The notes under the pieces were generated by a model. The model searched no databases and was not told the DNA's origin. It saw only the letters and a program-made list of their open reading frames with translations. A stretch of 64,000 nucleotides of DNA from Bacteroidia bacterium (GTDB lineage Bacteria; Bacteroidota; Bacteroidia; Chitinophagales; JAUHXS01), in the NCBI GenBank assembly GCA_030426955.1, contig JAUHXS010000002.1, positions 372,001-436,000 on the forward strand. Direction: 5' to 3'. Every line of letters begins with the position of its first letter. Position 1 is the first letter of the stretch. Below, piece after piece: positions 55,330 to 61,899 of this stretch. The position numbers and the translations under genes were made by a program.

Positions 55330-55902
55330 TTAAAGAAACGATTTTAGGAGTGCATTCAACTCATTTTGAATAGACATTCCCTTATCTTTATTATACCAAC
55401 TTTGTAATTCAATTTTCTTCTTTTCAAAACTCATGCTTTTTTCTTCTTTTTGTCTTAATGCAATCTCCTGAGCTTCTTTTGGCCGTGGACCCCATATAAA
55501 TAAGTCTTTATGGTTTTTGTCTCTTACAATGAGTTTAGGAATACTCTTTCCTCCATTAGTTAGGTATTTATCAATTTCACTATTTTTAGTATCTCGATTT
55601 TGAATCTGCAAAAAAATATTTGAATTAGTTAAAGCTGCTTTTTTAATAAATGCATGGGTGTGGGCTGCATCACCGCACCAAGGCTCAGTAATTAAAAGCC
55701 AATGTTGAATATGAACTATCTTGTTAAGCGTTTTTTCAAATTCAGGAATGAGCTTACCACTTTTATCCCAACGCCTGATACGTTGTTGATTTAGTTTTAC
55801 ATAGTTTATGTAATCCACATTGTCATAAGGAGGATTTGTGTTATCACCATTTAATATGTCTTCAAACTGCTTTTCGTAGGCAATGATTGTATTTAGGTTC
55901 AT
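55330..55902 (-). CDS. Thioredoxin-fold protein
   Basis: A 190-residue cytoplasmic protein of the thioredoxin family group that has the motif WLLITEPWCGDAAHT, with a single Cys where classic thioredoxins have CxxC. The cis-Pro region is SIPKLIV. It lacks the resolving Cys, so it is unlikely to be a normal dithiol oxidoreductase. The group is common in Bacteroidota but unnamed. It precedes rlmH with a short gap. Confidence 0.85.
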   Translation of the reverse strand: MNLNTIIAYEKQFEDILNGDNTNPPYDNVDYINYVKLNQQRIRRWDKSGKLIPEFEKTLNKIVHIQHWLLITEPWCGDAAHTHAFIKKAALTNSNIFLQIQNRDTKNSEIDKYLTNGGKSIPKLIVRDKNHKDLFIWGPRPKEAQEIALRQKEEKSMSFEKKKIELQSWYNKDKGMSIQNELNALLKSFL

Positions 55903-56034
55903 TTTCTAAAGTTAATTAGAAACAATAACAAGTAAAGTCGAAAAAGCGTTTATAATATATTGGTTAATATTTAAAATTCGCTTAAAGAAGTATAAAACTA
56001 TACTAAGTGACTAAATATTTATTTACTTTGTACA

Positions 56035-56505
56035 ATGGGCTTATACTTCATAATTGGTCTTTTTTGTTTGGGTGTTTTATTCTTGTTTCTGGAAGTGTTT
56101 TTTCTTCCAGGAACTACTATTACAGGTGTAATAGGTTTATTGTTATTATTGGCGGGTGTTTATTTTGTTTTTAAAGATTATGATAGTGCAGTTGGCTATT
56201 ATTCATTAACTGGCGTTACTTTAGTTACAGTTGTATTGATCTCTGCTGGCTTTAAATCAGGAGTATGGAAAAAGACTTCGGTCAAAGAAGTAATATCGGG
56301 AAAAGTAAAATTGGTAGAAGACGAAAAATTTAATATTGGAGATTTAGGAGTTGCTGTATCTGATATTAGACCTTCAGGCAAGGCTTTGATAAATAATGAT
56401 AAAATAGAAGTACACTCAATGGGAGGAAAATTTATCGAGAAAAATAGTAATATTGAAGTCATTCAAGTTCAGAGAAATAAAATTTTAGTACAACTTAAAG
56501 CTTAA
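56035..56505 (+). CDS. NfeD-family membrane protein
   Basis: A 156-residue NfeD-like protein (short form without the serine-protease domain). Three membrane helices (residues about 3-80: LYFIIGLFCLGVLFLFLEVFFLPG, TTITGVIGLLLLLAGVYFVF, YSLTGVTLVTVVLISAGF) are followed by a C-terminal OB-fold with GDLGVAVSDIRPSGKALIN. NfeD proteins work with SPFH/flotillin proteins in membrane microdomains. The floA gene follows 3 nt downstream, which fits this. Confidence 0.93.
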   Translation: MGLYFIIGLFCLGVLFLFLEVFFLPGTTITGVIGLLLLLAGVYFVFKDYDSAVGYYSLTGVTLVTVVLISAGFKSGVWKKTSVKEVISGKVKLVEDEKFNIGDLGVAVSDIRPSGKALINNDKIEVHSMGGKFIEKNSNIEVIQVQRNKILVQLKA

Positions 56506-56508
56506 ATT

Positions 56509-57480
56509 ATGGGACAAGCGGTCATTTTTATAGTAGGATTAATTTTCTTGCTCATCTTATTCATATATTTCGTTCCTATTCCTTTATGGATATCAGCTAT
56601 CGCATCCAATGTTTATGTAAATCTTTTTCAGTTGATATTTATGCGATTGAGAAAAGTTCCGCCTAGTATTATCGTAAATGCGTTGATTAATGCTACAAAG
56701 GCAGGGCTTAAACTATCGCGTAATGAGTTGGAGGCACATTATCTTGCAGGAGGAAATGTTCCAAGAGTGGTTAATGCACTTATTTCTGCTGACAAAGCAA
56801 ATATTGAATTAGACTTTCAAAAGGCAGCTGCAATTGACTTGGCAGGTAGAGATGTTTTCGAAGCGGTACAATTATCTGTTAATCCAAGAGTTATTGAGTC
56901 TCCACCAGTAGTAGCAGTAGCTAAGGACGGTATCCAGCTAATTGCTAAGGCAAGGGTTACAGTAAGAGCAAATATTCAGCGATTAGTGGGAGGAGCAGGA
57001 GAGGAGACAATTTTGGCTAGAATAGGAGAGGGGATTGTTACCTCCATAGGTTCAGCTGCTTCTCATAAGCAGGTTTTGGAAAATCCTGATACTATATCTA
57101 AGTTAGTATTAGAAAAAGGGTTAGATGCAGGAACAGCTTTTGAAATATTATCTATCGATATTGCAGATATTGATATAGGCAAAAATATTGGTGCTGAGCT
57201 ACAAACGGATCAAGCAGAGGCAGATAAAAATATTGCACAAGCAAAAGCAGAGGAAAGGAGAGCATTTGCAGTTGCGCAAGAGCAAGAGATGAAAGCAAAA
57301 GCAGAAGAGGCACGTGCAAAAGTTATTGAAGCAGAAGCACAAATACCTATGGCAATTGCTGATGCCTTCAAAAATGGGAACCTAGGCGTAATGGATTATT
57401 ACAAGATTCAAAATATCCAAGCAGATACAGATATGAGAGATTCTATTGCTAAGCCTAAGGGAGGAAGCAATAAGAAGTGA
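56509..57480 (+). CDS. floA: Flotillin-like protein FloA
   Basis: A 323-residue FloA (UPF0365 family). It has an N-terminal membrane hairpin (residues about 5-25), then the SPFH-like region with [17 protein letters not shown] and an [20 protein letters not shown] segment, and a C-terminal coiled coil rich in Ala/Glu ([20 protein letters not shown]). It should organise membrane lipid domains. It is immediately downstream of the NfeD gene in the usual pair. Confidence 0.96.
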   Translation: MGQAVIFIVGLIFLLILFIYFVPIPLWISAIASNVYVNLFQLIFMRLRKVPPSIIVNALINATKAGLKLSRNELEAHYLAGGNVPRVVNALISADKANIELDFQKAAAIDLAGRDVFEAVQLSVNPRVIESPPVVAVAKDGIQLIAKARVTVRANIQRLVGGAGEETILARIGEGIVTSIGSAASHKQVLENPDTISKLVLEKGLDAGTAFEILSIDIADIDIGKNIGAELQTDQAEADKNIAQAKAEERRAFAVAQEQEMKAKAEEARAKVIEAEAQIPMAIADAFKNGNLGVMDYYKIQNIQADTDMRDSIAKPKGGSNKK

Positions 57481-57545
57481 CGATTTACGATTGATGAATG
57501 ACGAAATAACTATAAATTCGTCACTCTAAACTCGTAACTGATATT

Positions 57546-57619
57546 GGGGAATTAGCTCAGTTGGCTAGAGCATCACGCTGGCAGCGTGAGGGTCACCGGT
57601 TCGAATCCGGTATTCTCCA
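57546..57619 (+). tRNA. tRNA-Ala (anticodon GGC)
   Basis: A 74-nt cloverleaf: acceptor GGGGAAT / ATTCTCC (one G-U), D arm GCTC...GAGC, anticodon stem TCACG / CGTGA with loop CTGGCAG (anticodon GGC), and T arm ACCGG TTCGAAT CCGGT. Discriminator A. The CCA end is not encoded. It lies between floA and a large membrane protein gene. Confidence 0.95.
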
Positions 57620-57674
57620 CGAGAGAGTCAAATTAAGTTGATTATATAAAATGAGCAGGCGTAAAGCTTATTTT

Positions 57675-57682
57675 TAATTTTG
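57675..57682 (+). promoter_or_regulatory. Predicted -7 promoter box overlapping the annotated start
   Basis: TAATTTTG matches TAnnTTTG, and its last base is the G of the GTG at 57682. If it is used, that GTG is not in the transcript, and the likely start is the TTG at 57718. Confidence 0.4.
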
Positions 57683-59490
57683 TGATTACTTCAGTTTTAT
57701 CACACATTGTTCTTAGCTTGACAAAAAGACTTTCACTTTTTGCTTGGTTGTTGATATCAGCTATTCTAGTTTTTTCAGCTATAAAATATCATAAAGTCTT
57801 TGAGAAAGAGACAAATATCATTACCTATGATATTTATGGATATTATTTATACTTACCTGCTCTAATAACTTATCACGACACAAAAGAGTTTGAGTTTGTT
57901 GATGAGCACTTTGAAAAGTATAAAATTTCAGCAACAAAATATCAGCTAAATAAGATTGATGACGGTATTTTTGTTCCAATCTACACATCAGGCTTAGCAA
58001 TACTTTATAGTCCATTTTATTTATTGACTGATACGTTTGTAAGGTATACAAGATGGACTAGAGATGGGATGTCATTTCCTTATCAATTGTCTACTCTTAT
58101 TGCCACCTTATTTTACGCTATAATTGGTCTTTGGTGGCTGAAGAGATACCTCCTTCTTTTTTATTCAGAGTGCGTTACATCTATAGTTTTGTTTGTCTTG
58201 GGAATAGGAACAAACTACTATCATTACGTATGCGTGGGTGCTGGAATGCCACATGCCATAATATTTGCCATATATTCAGGATTACTGTTACTAATTCATA
58301 AATGGTATAAAAGACCTTCTATACTAACATCTATTTTAGTCAGTCTATCAATTTCTTTAGTATGTCTATCGAGGCCCTCTGAAGTGGTAATAGTTTTGTT
58401 TTTTATGTTCTATGAAATCAGAAACTTTAAAGATGTCAAGAACCGTCTAGTGTTTTTTAAAAGAGAGAAGTTAAAGCTATTTATTATTGTTATCACTGGA
58501 GTGCTTTGCGTGTTACCTCAAATGATATATTGGAAAGAAAACGCTGACGTTTGGATTTATAATGGGTATGTCGGGCATCATTTTGACTTTCTTGCTCCTC
58601 ACATTTTTGATGGTCTCTTTAGTTTTCGTAAAGGTTGGTTGATATATACACCTAGTATGATTTTTGCTCTAATTGGATTTATCTTGGTGTATAAAAATAA
58701 GCGAGCTTACTTTTTTGCATATGTGCTGTTTGTCACGGTAAATATTTATGTTGTTTACAGTTGGCATATTTGGTGGTACTCATCTTCTTTTGGAGCAAGG
58801 GCAATGGTTCAGTCATATGCAATGTTGGCCTTCCCACTTGGGGCTTTCTTTTCATTTACATTAAATAAATCTAAAAAAGCACAAGTATTCATTTTTTCAA
58901 TTCTACTCTTTTTTATTCTGTTAAATCAGTTTCAAGCATGGCAATACAGAGAAAAAATATTACCTGAGGATGAGGTTACAAAAACATATTATTTAAAGGT
59001 TTTTGGTGCTACTTCGGTAGTCAAAGACAATTTAAAATATTTAGACATCGATGAGGTATTGCCCCAGCATTATAAAAACACGAAAGCTATTCAAGAATAT
59101 AAGTCAAATAACATTATCGATGAAGTTTCTAGTTGGGATACTGTATTACCTAGTGCCTTTAGTAAAAGTATCGCCTTAGAGGTAGATCTAGAGTTTCTTC
59201 AAGGGAATACGCAGTGGGTAAGAGCTGAAAGTATGCTGAAAGTTAAAGGTAGTTTGTTTGGAGTTTTTAATATTGCTAGATTATGCTTTCAAGTAAGTAG
59301 AGATGAAGAATCAATAAAGTGGACTGGTGTCAGATTTCAAAGGTTTGTTCCTGAAGACAGATGGTATAACGTAAATTATGATGTTTCGCTTCCTAGCACA
59401 CAAATAGGAGATCGTATTAGTGTCTGTATTTGGAATAATGGACCCGATACCGTTTTGGTCAAGAAGATTAAATTGTACGCTTATTACTAA
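57682..59490 (+). CDS. Multi-pass membrane protein of unknown function (possible glycosyltransferase-like)
   Basis: A protein of about 590-602 residues with roughly ten membrane helices (residues 15-430) and a C-terminal about 130-residue extracytoplasmic beta-rich domain (ALEVDLEFLQGN ... CIWNNGPDT). The first loop has TYDIYGYYLYLPALI and a NYYHYVCVGAGMPHA segment, a layout like GT-C glycosyltransferases (lumenal first loop with acidic residues). No motif allows a firm call. The GTG is the first codon of the frame; because a promoter box overlaps it, a TTG at 57718 (LTKRLSLF) is an alternative start. It is convergent with the thioesterase gene. Confidence 0.75.
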   Translation: MITSVLSHIVLSLTKRLSLFAWLLISAILVFSAIKYHKVFEKETNIITYDIYGYYLYLPALITYHDTKEFEFVDEHFEKYKISATKYQLNKIDDGIFVPIYTSGLAILYSPFYLLTDTFVRYTRWTRDGMSFPYQLSTLIATLFYAIIGLWWLKRYLLLFYSECVTSIVLFVLGIGTNYYHYVCVGAGMPHAIIFAIYSGLLLLIHKWYKRPSILTSILVSLSISLVCLSRPSEVVIVLFFMFYEIRNFKDVKNRLVFFKREKLKLFIIVITGVLCVLPQMIYWKENADVWIYNGYVGHHFDFLAPHIFDGLFSFRKGWLIYTPSMIFALIGFILVYKNKRAYFFAYVLFVTVNIYVVYSWHIWWYSSSFGARAMVQSYAMLAFPLGAFFSFTLNKSKKAQVFIFSILLFFILLNQFQAWQYREKILPEDEVTKTYYLKVFGATSVVKDNLKYLDIDEVLPQHYKNTKAIQEYKSNNIIDEVSSWDTVLPSAFSKSIALEVDLEFLQGNTQWVRAESMLKVKGSLFGVFNIARLCFQVSRDEESIKWTGVRFQRFVPEDRWYNVNYDVSLPSTQIGDRISVCIWNNGPDTVLVKKIKLYAYY

Positions 59491-59497
59491 GAAATCT

Positions 59498-60013
59498 TTA
59501 TTCGCTTGTAAAAAGGGATTTTAACTCTTTGGCTTCGTTTGGCTTCATCCTACCTGCCAAAACTAATCTTAATTCTCTTCTGCGTTTAGCTCCATCAAAT
59601 CTTGTTTTTTCGTCTTCTGTCTCGGGTTTAATCTCTGGAACTTGAGCGGGCCTGCCATTATAATCTAGGGCTACAAAGGTGTAGAATGCTTCATTGCTCT
59701 TTACTTTTCTTTTTTGAGGAATATTTTCTGCCCACACTTCAATAAACGTCTCCATAGAAGTGTTAAAAGCCCTAGTCACTTGAGCCTTAATAGTAACGAC
59801 ATCTCCCTCTCGTATTGGGTTTTCGAAAGAAACATTATCAACCGCCGCAGTTACAACTACTTGTTCCGCATGTTTTTGAGCTGAAATAGCAGCGGCTATA
59901 TCCATCCAGTGTAAAACTTTTCCTCCTCGGAGGTTGTGGAGTGGGTTAGTGTCATTAGGCAACACTAGTTCTGTCATTATCGTTACAGATTCTTGAGGTT
60001 TTTTTGCTTTCAT
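59498..60013 (-). CDS. Acyl-CoA thioesterase (YciA-type hotdog fold)
   Basis: A 171-residue hotdog-fold thioesterase. The segment NPLHNLRGGKVLHWMDIAAAIS (read as N....GG..L.WMD) is the active-site helix with the catalytic Asp. It has VDNVSFENPIREGDVVTI and KSNEAFYTFVALD also as expected. It hydrolyses acyl-CoA to free acid and CoA. It follows a MgtC-family gene by 9 nt on the same strand, an operon-like spacing. Confidence 0.9.
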   Translation of the reverse strand: MKAKKPQESVTIMTELVLPNDTNPLHNLRGGKVLHWMDIAAAISAQKHAEQVVVTAAVDNVSFENPIREGDVVTIKAQVTRAFNTSMETFIEVWAENIPQKRKVKSNEAFYTFVALDYNGRPAQVPEIKPETEDEKTRFDGAKRRRELRLVLAGRMKPNEAKELKSLFTSE

Positions 60014-60022
60014 AATCTGATA

Positions 60023-60511
60023 TTAATCAAGTTCAGGATCATTTTTATGTACACCTTTTCTAAGATACTTTGTTCTTCGCTCAATCCAAGAAATGCTGAT
60101 CAGTAAAAATGTCGAAATTAGTGTAATCCAAATAGCTTGTTTAACGTGTCCAACGCCAATAAGTGTTCCCACGGCAGCTAAAAGCCATATTGCAGCTGCA
60201 GAGGTCACGCCTAAAACTATTCCGTTTTTTGTTAGAATAACTCCAGCACCTAAAAATCCTATACCAGTTACAACTTGTCCTATTACTCTTGTATGATCTC
60301 CATTTACATTAATGACGGAGGATGAAACGGCAATAAAGACGTATACCCCTAAGCAAATCAATATACTTGTTCTAATTCCTGCAGGTTTTCCAGACCATTG
60401 GCGCTCAAATCCAATAACCCCAGAGCAACATACAACAGTAGTAATTCCTATCCACGAGAGTGGAGAAATGCTCAATGCTTCTGAAAAAAATGCCTTTATA
60501 CTTTCTAGCAT
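60023..60511 (-). CDS. MgtC/SapB-family membrane protein
   Basis: A 162-residue protein with about four or five membrane helices. The MgtC signature is present: VIGFERQWSGKPAGIRTSILI (read as GxERxxxxxPAGxRT), followed by GIGFLGAGVILT and GVTSAAAIWLLAAVGTLIG. MgtC proteins affect Mg2+ homeostasis or ATP-synthase activity. No Mg2+ sensor or Mg2+ transporter gene lies near it. It is the first gene of the pair with the thioesterase. Confidence 0.9.
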   Translation of the reverse strand: MLESIKAFFSEALSISPLSWIGITTVVCCSGVIGFERQWSGKPAGIRTSILICLGVYVFIAVSSSVINVNGDHTRVIGQVVTGIGFLGAGVILTKNGIVLGVTSAAAIWLLAAVGTLIGVGHVKQAIWITLISTFLLISISWIERRTKYLRKGVHKNDPELD

Positions 60512-60802
60512 GTTTGATTTTAAGATAAATATACCAACTTAATGAATAAGCATTTTAAATATTTTCAAATCTATTTTAAACAAAATTTTTGCAGGTAATA
60601 CATTACTAGCTTGAATAAGTTCCATTGAAATTAAAACTATAAACTAAAGTTTTGCCGTGTCGTTCAATCCTCCTTCACTTTGTTTAGGCGCATAAACTGG
60701 ATGAAATACTTAACATTCTTTACCTCAAAAGAATCATAATATTCAAGTTTTAAATCTTAAAACTTGTAACTTTGCAACTATAAACTTTTAAACTAAAGTT
60801 TT
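60512..60802. other. Intergenic leader before the tRNA-Arg locus
   Basis: About 290 bp, AT-rich and without an ORF worth calling. It contains a 15-nt word, TAAACTAAAGTTTTG, at 60640-60654, repeated exactly at 60789-60803 directly at the start of the truncated tRNA-Arg, and the -7 box at 60767. The first copy is followed by GCCGTG, so it may be a decayed leader of an earlier tRNA copy. Confidence 0.6.
60767..60774 (+). promoter_or_regulatory. Predicted -7 promoter box of the tRNA-Arg locus
   Basis: TAACTTTG fits TAnnTTTG, 29 nt before the truncated tRNA copy. It was probably the original tRNA promoter and now would transcribe the truncated tRNA, the GIY-YIG ORF and the intact tRNA together. 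Confidence 0.5.
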
Positions 60803-60867
60803 GGCTCCGTGGCGCAACTGAATAGCGCATCAGACCTGCCTCGCCGGTAGGCGGGTTTCGGCTCTGA
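60803..60867 (+). pseudogene. Truncated tRNA-Arg 5' half with 21-nt insertion
   Basis: Positions 1-31 and 32-43 of tRNA-Arg(TCG): the 5' acceptor strand, D arm and whole anticodon arm are present and match the intact copy with one difference (T for C at position 4). A 21-nt palindromic insertion splits it between the 5' anticodon stem and the loop. Variable loop, T arm and 3' acceptor are absent, so it cannot be a working tRNA. The break is exactly after the anticodon arm. Confidence 0.85.
60835..60855 (+). repeat. 21-nt palindromic insertion in the truncated tRNA
   Basis: CCTGCCTCGCCGGTAGGCGGG. With flanking A and T it folds ACCTGCC / GGCGGGT (7 bp, one T-G) around a 9-nt loop, so it lengthens the anticodon stem into a long hairpin. 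It is absent from the intact copy. Confidence 0.75.
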
Positions 60868-60882
60868 CGATAAAAATTAAAG

Positions 60883-61134
60883 ATGTACTATGTTTATTGC
60901 ATCAAGAGTTTAACCAAGCAGAGAACTTATATAGGAATGACAAATAATCTTGATAGAAGATTAAAGGAGCATAATAGTGGTCAAAATAAATCAACCAAAG
61001 CATTTTTGCCTTGGAAATTAGTATATAAAGAGGATTTTGAAGATATTAGCGAAGCTAGAAAAAGAGAGAAGTATTTTAAATCTGGATCAGGAAGAGAATA
61101 TTTGAAATCAATTTTGGCCCCGTGGCGCAACTGA
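60883..61134 (+). CDS. GIY-YIG single-domain endonuclease ending inside tRNA-Arg
   Basis: An 83-residue GIY-YIG protein. The motif pair is YYVYCIKS (GIY position) and TYIGMTNNLDRRLKEHN (YIG, with catalytic Arg and the His/Asn), and the Glu region is REKYFKSGSGREYL. It should be a small metal-dependent nuclease. The ATG is 15 nt after the truncated tRNA. The last codons (TTG GCC CCG TGG CGC AAC TGA, L-A-P-W-R-N-stop) come from the 5' end of the intact tRNA-Arg, which starts at the third base of the Leu codon. The stop is within the D arm. The domain itself is complete before the tRNA. Confidence 0.88.
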   Translation: MYYVYCIKSLTKQRTYIGMTNNLDRRLKEHNSGQNKSTKAFLPWKLVYKEDFEDISEARKREKYFKSGSGREYLKSILAPWRN

Positions 61135-61189
61135 ATAGCGCATCAGATTTCGGCTCTGAGGGTTGCAGGTTTGAATCCTGCCGGGGTCA
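61116..61189 (+). tRNA. tRNA-Arg (anticodon TCG)
   Basis: A 74-nt cloverleaf: acceptor GGCCCCG / CGGGGTC (one G-T), D arm GCGC...GCGC, anticodon stem TCAGA / TCTGA with loop TTTCGGC (anticodon TCG), and T arm GCAGG TTTGAAT CCTGC. Discriminator A. CCA not encoded. It has no promoter of its own that I can see, so it probably depends on the promoter before the truncated copy and on processing of the GIY-YIG transcript. Confidence 0.93.
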
Positions 61190-61329
61190 CTAGGGAATCA
61201 AGGCGCCATGGTTTTCTGAAACGAGCAAAGTAAAAGTTTACTTTTGCTTTGTGAGTGCAAGAAAATTCAACTGCGTAAGCAGTTGGCGAATTGATTTTGA
61301 CCTCGAACAAGGTAAGGATCATCATAGAT
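61190..61329 (+). other. Structured spacer with two hairpins
   Basis: Imperfect hairpin at 61225-61247 (GCAAAGTAAA / TTACTTTTGC with a one-base bulge). Perfect 7-bp hairpin at 61268-61285 (CAACTGC, tetraloop GTAA, GCAGTTG); GUAA is a GNRA tetraloop. A short ACCT/AGGT pair lies at 61300-61313. The end pairs GGAT (61316) with ATCC of the tRNA 3' duplicate. This is compatible with a structured RNA; no sense ORF is present. Confidence 0.55.
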
Positions 61330-61348
61330 AATCCTGCCGGGGTCACTA
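61330..61348 (+). repeat. Duplicate of the tRNA-Arg 3' end
   Basis: AATCCTGCCGGGGTCACTA is identical to 61174-61192, that is, the end of the T loop, T-stem 3' strand, acceptor 3' strand, discriminator and three following bases. It resembles an attachment-site duplication, but no integrase gene exists between the copies. Confidence 0.85.
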
Positions 61349-61362
61349 AAAAGTTCAAAATT

Positions 61363-61731
61363 ATGTCCAAAAGGAATAAAATAATTTATTGGATATCAAC
61401 TGTATGGCTTGCACTTGGTATGCTGTCAAGTGGCATAGTGCAATTGATACAAATGGAAGAAGAAGCCGAAATGATGGTACGATTAGGTTACCCTTCTTAT
61501 TTTATGACGATACTTGGTGTATGGAAAATATTAGGAGTTATTGCTATTCTTTTGCCTAAATCAGTTTTGATAAAGGAATGGGCATATGCAGGTTTTTTCT
61601 TTGCTATGTCAGGAGCTATGGTATCACATATTTTAGTGGGTGATCCAATTACGGAAGTGCTTCCTTCCACATTACTATTAGTGCTAACAATATTATCTTG
61701 GTCGTTTAGACCAGCAAGTAAGAAGCTATAG
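61363..61731 (+). CDS. DoxX-like family membrane protein
   Basis: A 122-residue protein with four membrane helices. It starts MSKRNKIIYWISTVWLALGM; the frame can be read 72 nt further upstream through the duplicated tRNA 3' end, but this is not credible. It has GYPSYFMTILGVWKILGVIAILLP and a later LLVLTILSWSF, as expected for DoxX-like proteins. Their function is unclear (redox or membrane stress in some bacteria). It begins 15 nt after the tRNA duplicate and is closed by a good terminator. Confidence 0.9.
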   Translation: MSKRNKIIYWISTVWLALGMLSSGIVQLIQMEEEAEMMVRLGYPSYFMTILGVWKILGVIAILLPKSVLIKEWAYAGFFFAMSGAMVSHILVGDPITEVLPSTLLLVLTILSWSFRPASKKL

Positions 61732-61741
61732 ATCGATATTA

Positions 61742-61765
61742 AAAGCAGGGCAAGTGCCCTGCTTT
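61742..61765. terminator. Bidirectional rho-independent terminator
   Basis: A perfect 10-bp stem AAAGCAGGGC / GCCCTGCTTT with loop AAGT, A's on the left and T's on the right. It ends the DoxX gene on the plus strand, and the cysteine-rich peptide/sigma factor transcript on the minus strand. Confidence 0.9.
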
Positions 61766-61770
61766 CGTCT

Positions 61771-61830
61771 TTAACAATTGCAGTTACAAGAGCAATTGCA
61801 GTTTTCGCAACATCCTTTTGACTTTCTCAT
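61771..61830 (-). CDS. 19-residue cysteine-rich peptide (metallothionein-like)
   Basis: A short ORF with ATG and TAA that encodes MRKSKGCCENCNCSCNCNC, seven Cys in 19 residues, with a basic start. The Cys pattern (CC, then CxxC, CxC, CxC, CxC, CxC) is typical of metal-thiolate binding peptides, but no known family of this length is recognised. It lies 69 nt after the SigZ-like sigma factor on the same strand and directly before a terminator, so they are probably one transcript. The leader before the ATG is A-rich. Translation is not shown; the strongly Cys-only composition makes chance unlikely. Confidence 0.65.
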   Translation of the reverse strand: MRKSKGCCENCNCSCNCNC

Positions 61831-61899
61831 GATTTGTTTTTTAGGGTTAAATAATAAACATTCAATATATAGACGTTGATGAGACAAAAAAGATGCAAA

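Larger units (their letters stand above)
60803..61348 (+). mobile_element. Putative tRNA-associated GIY-YIG element (composite)
   Basis: The unit reads: truncated tRNA-Arg 5' half, GIY-YIG ORF, complete tRNA-Arg, about 140-nt structured spacer, then a 19-nt duplicate of the tRNA 3' end. Both sides of the tRNA are therefore duplicated around an intact middle copy, as if insertions into the tRNA had each restored a whole gene. No integrase or transposase is present. Interpretation as a mobile element is inference from the duplications. Confidence 0.6.

Noticed and set aside
60803-60867. Functional intron-containing tRNA-Arg
   Set aside because: The copy lacks variable loop, T arm and 3' acceptor, so removal of the insertion would not give a tRNA; no group I intron core is visible.
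61330-61348. Phage or ICE attachment site
   Set aside because: The 19-nt tRNA 3' duplication resembles att sites, but there is only 137 bp between the copies and no integrase gene.
61143-61370. Minus-strand 75-codon ORF across the tRNA-Arg and spacer
   Set aside because: It is the antisense of the tRNA and the structured spacer; repeated LVTPAG in it comes from the two tRNA 3' copies, and no protein signature is present.
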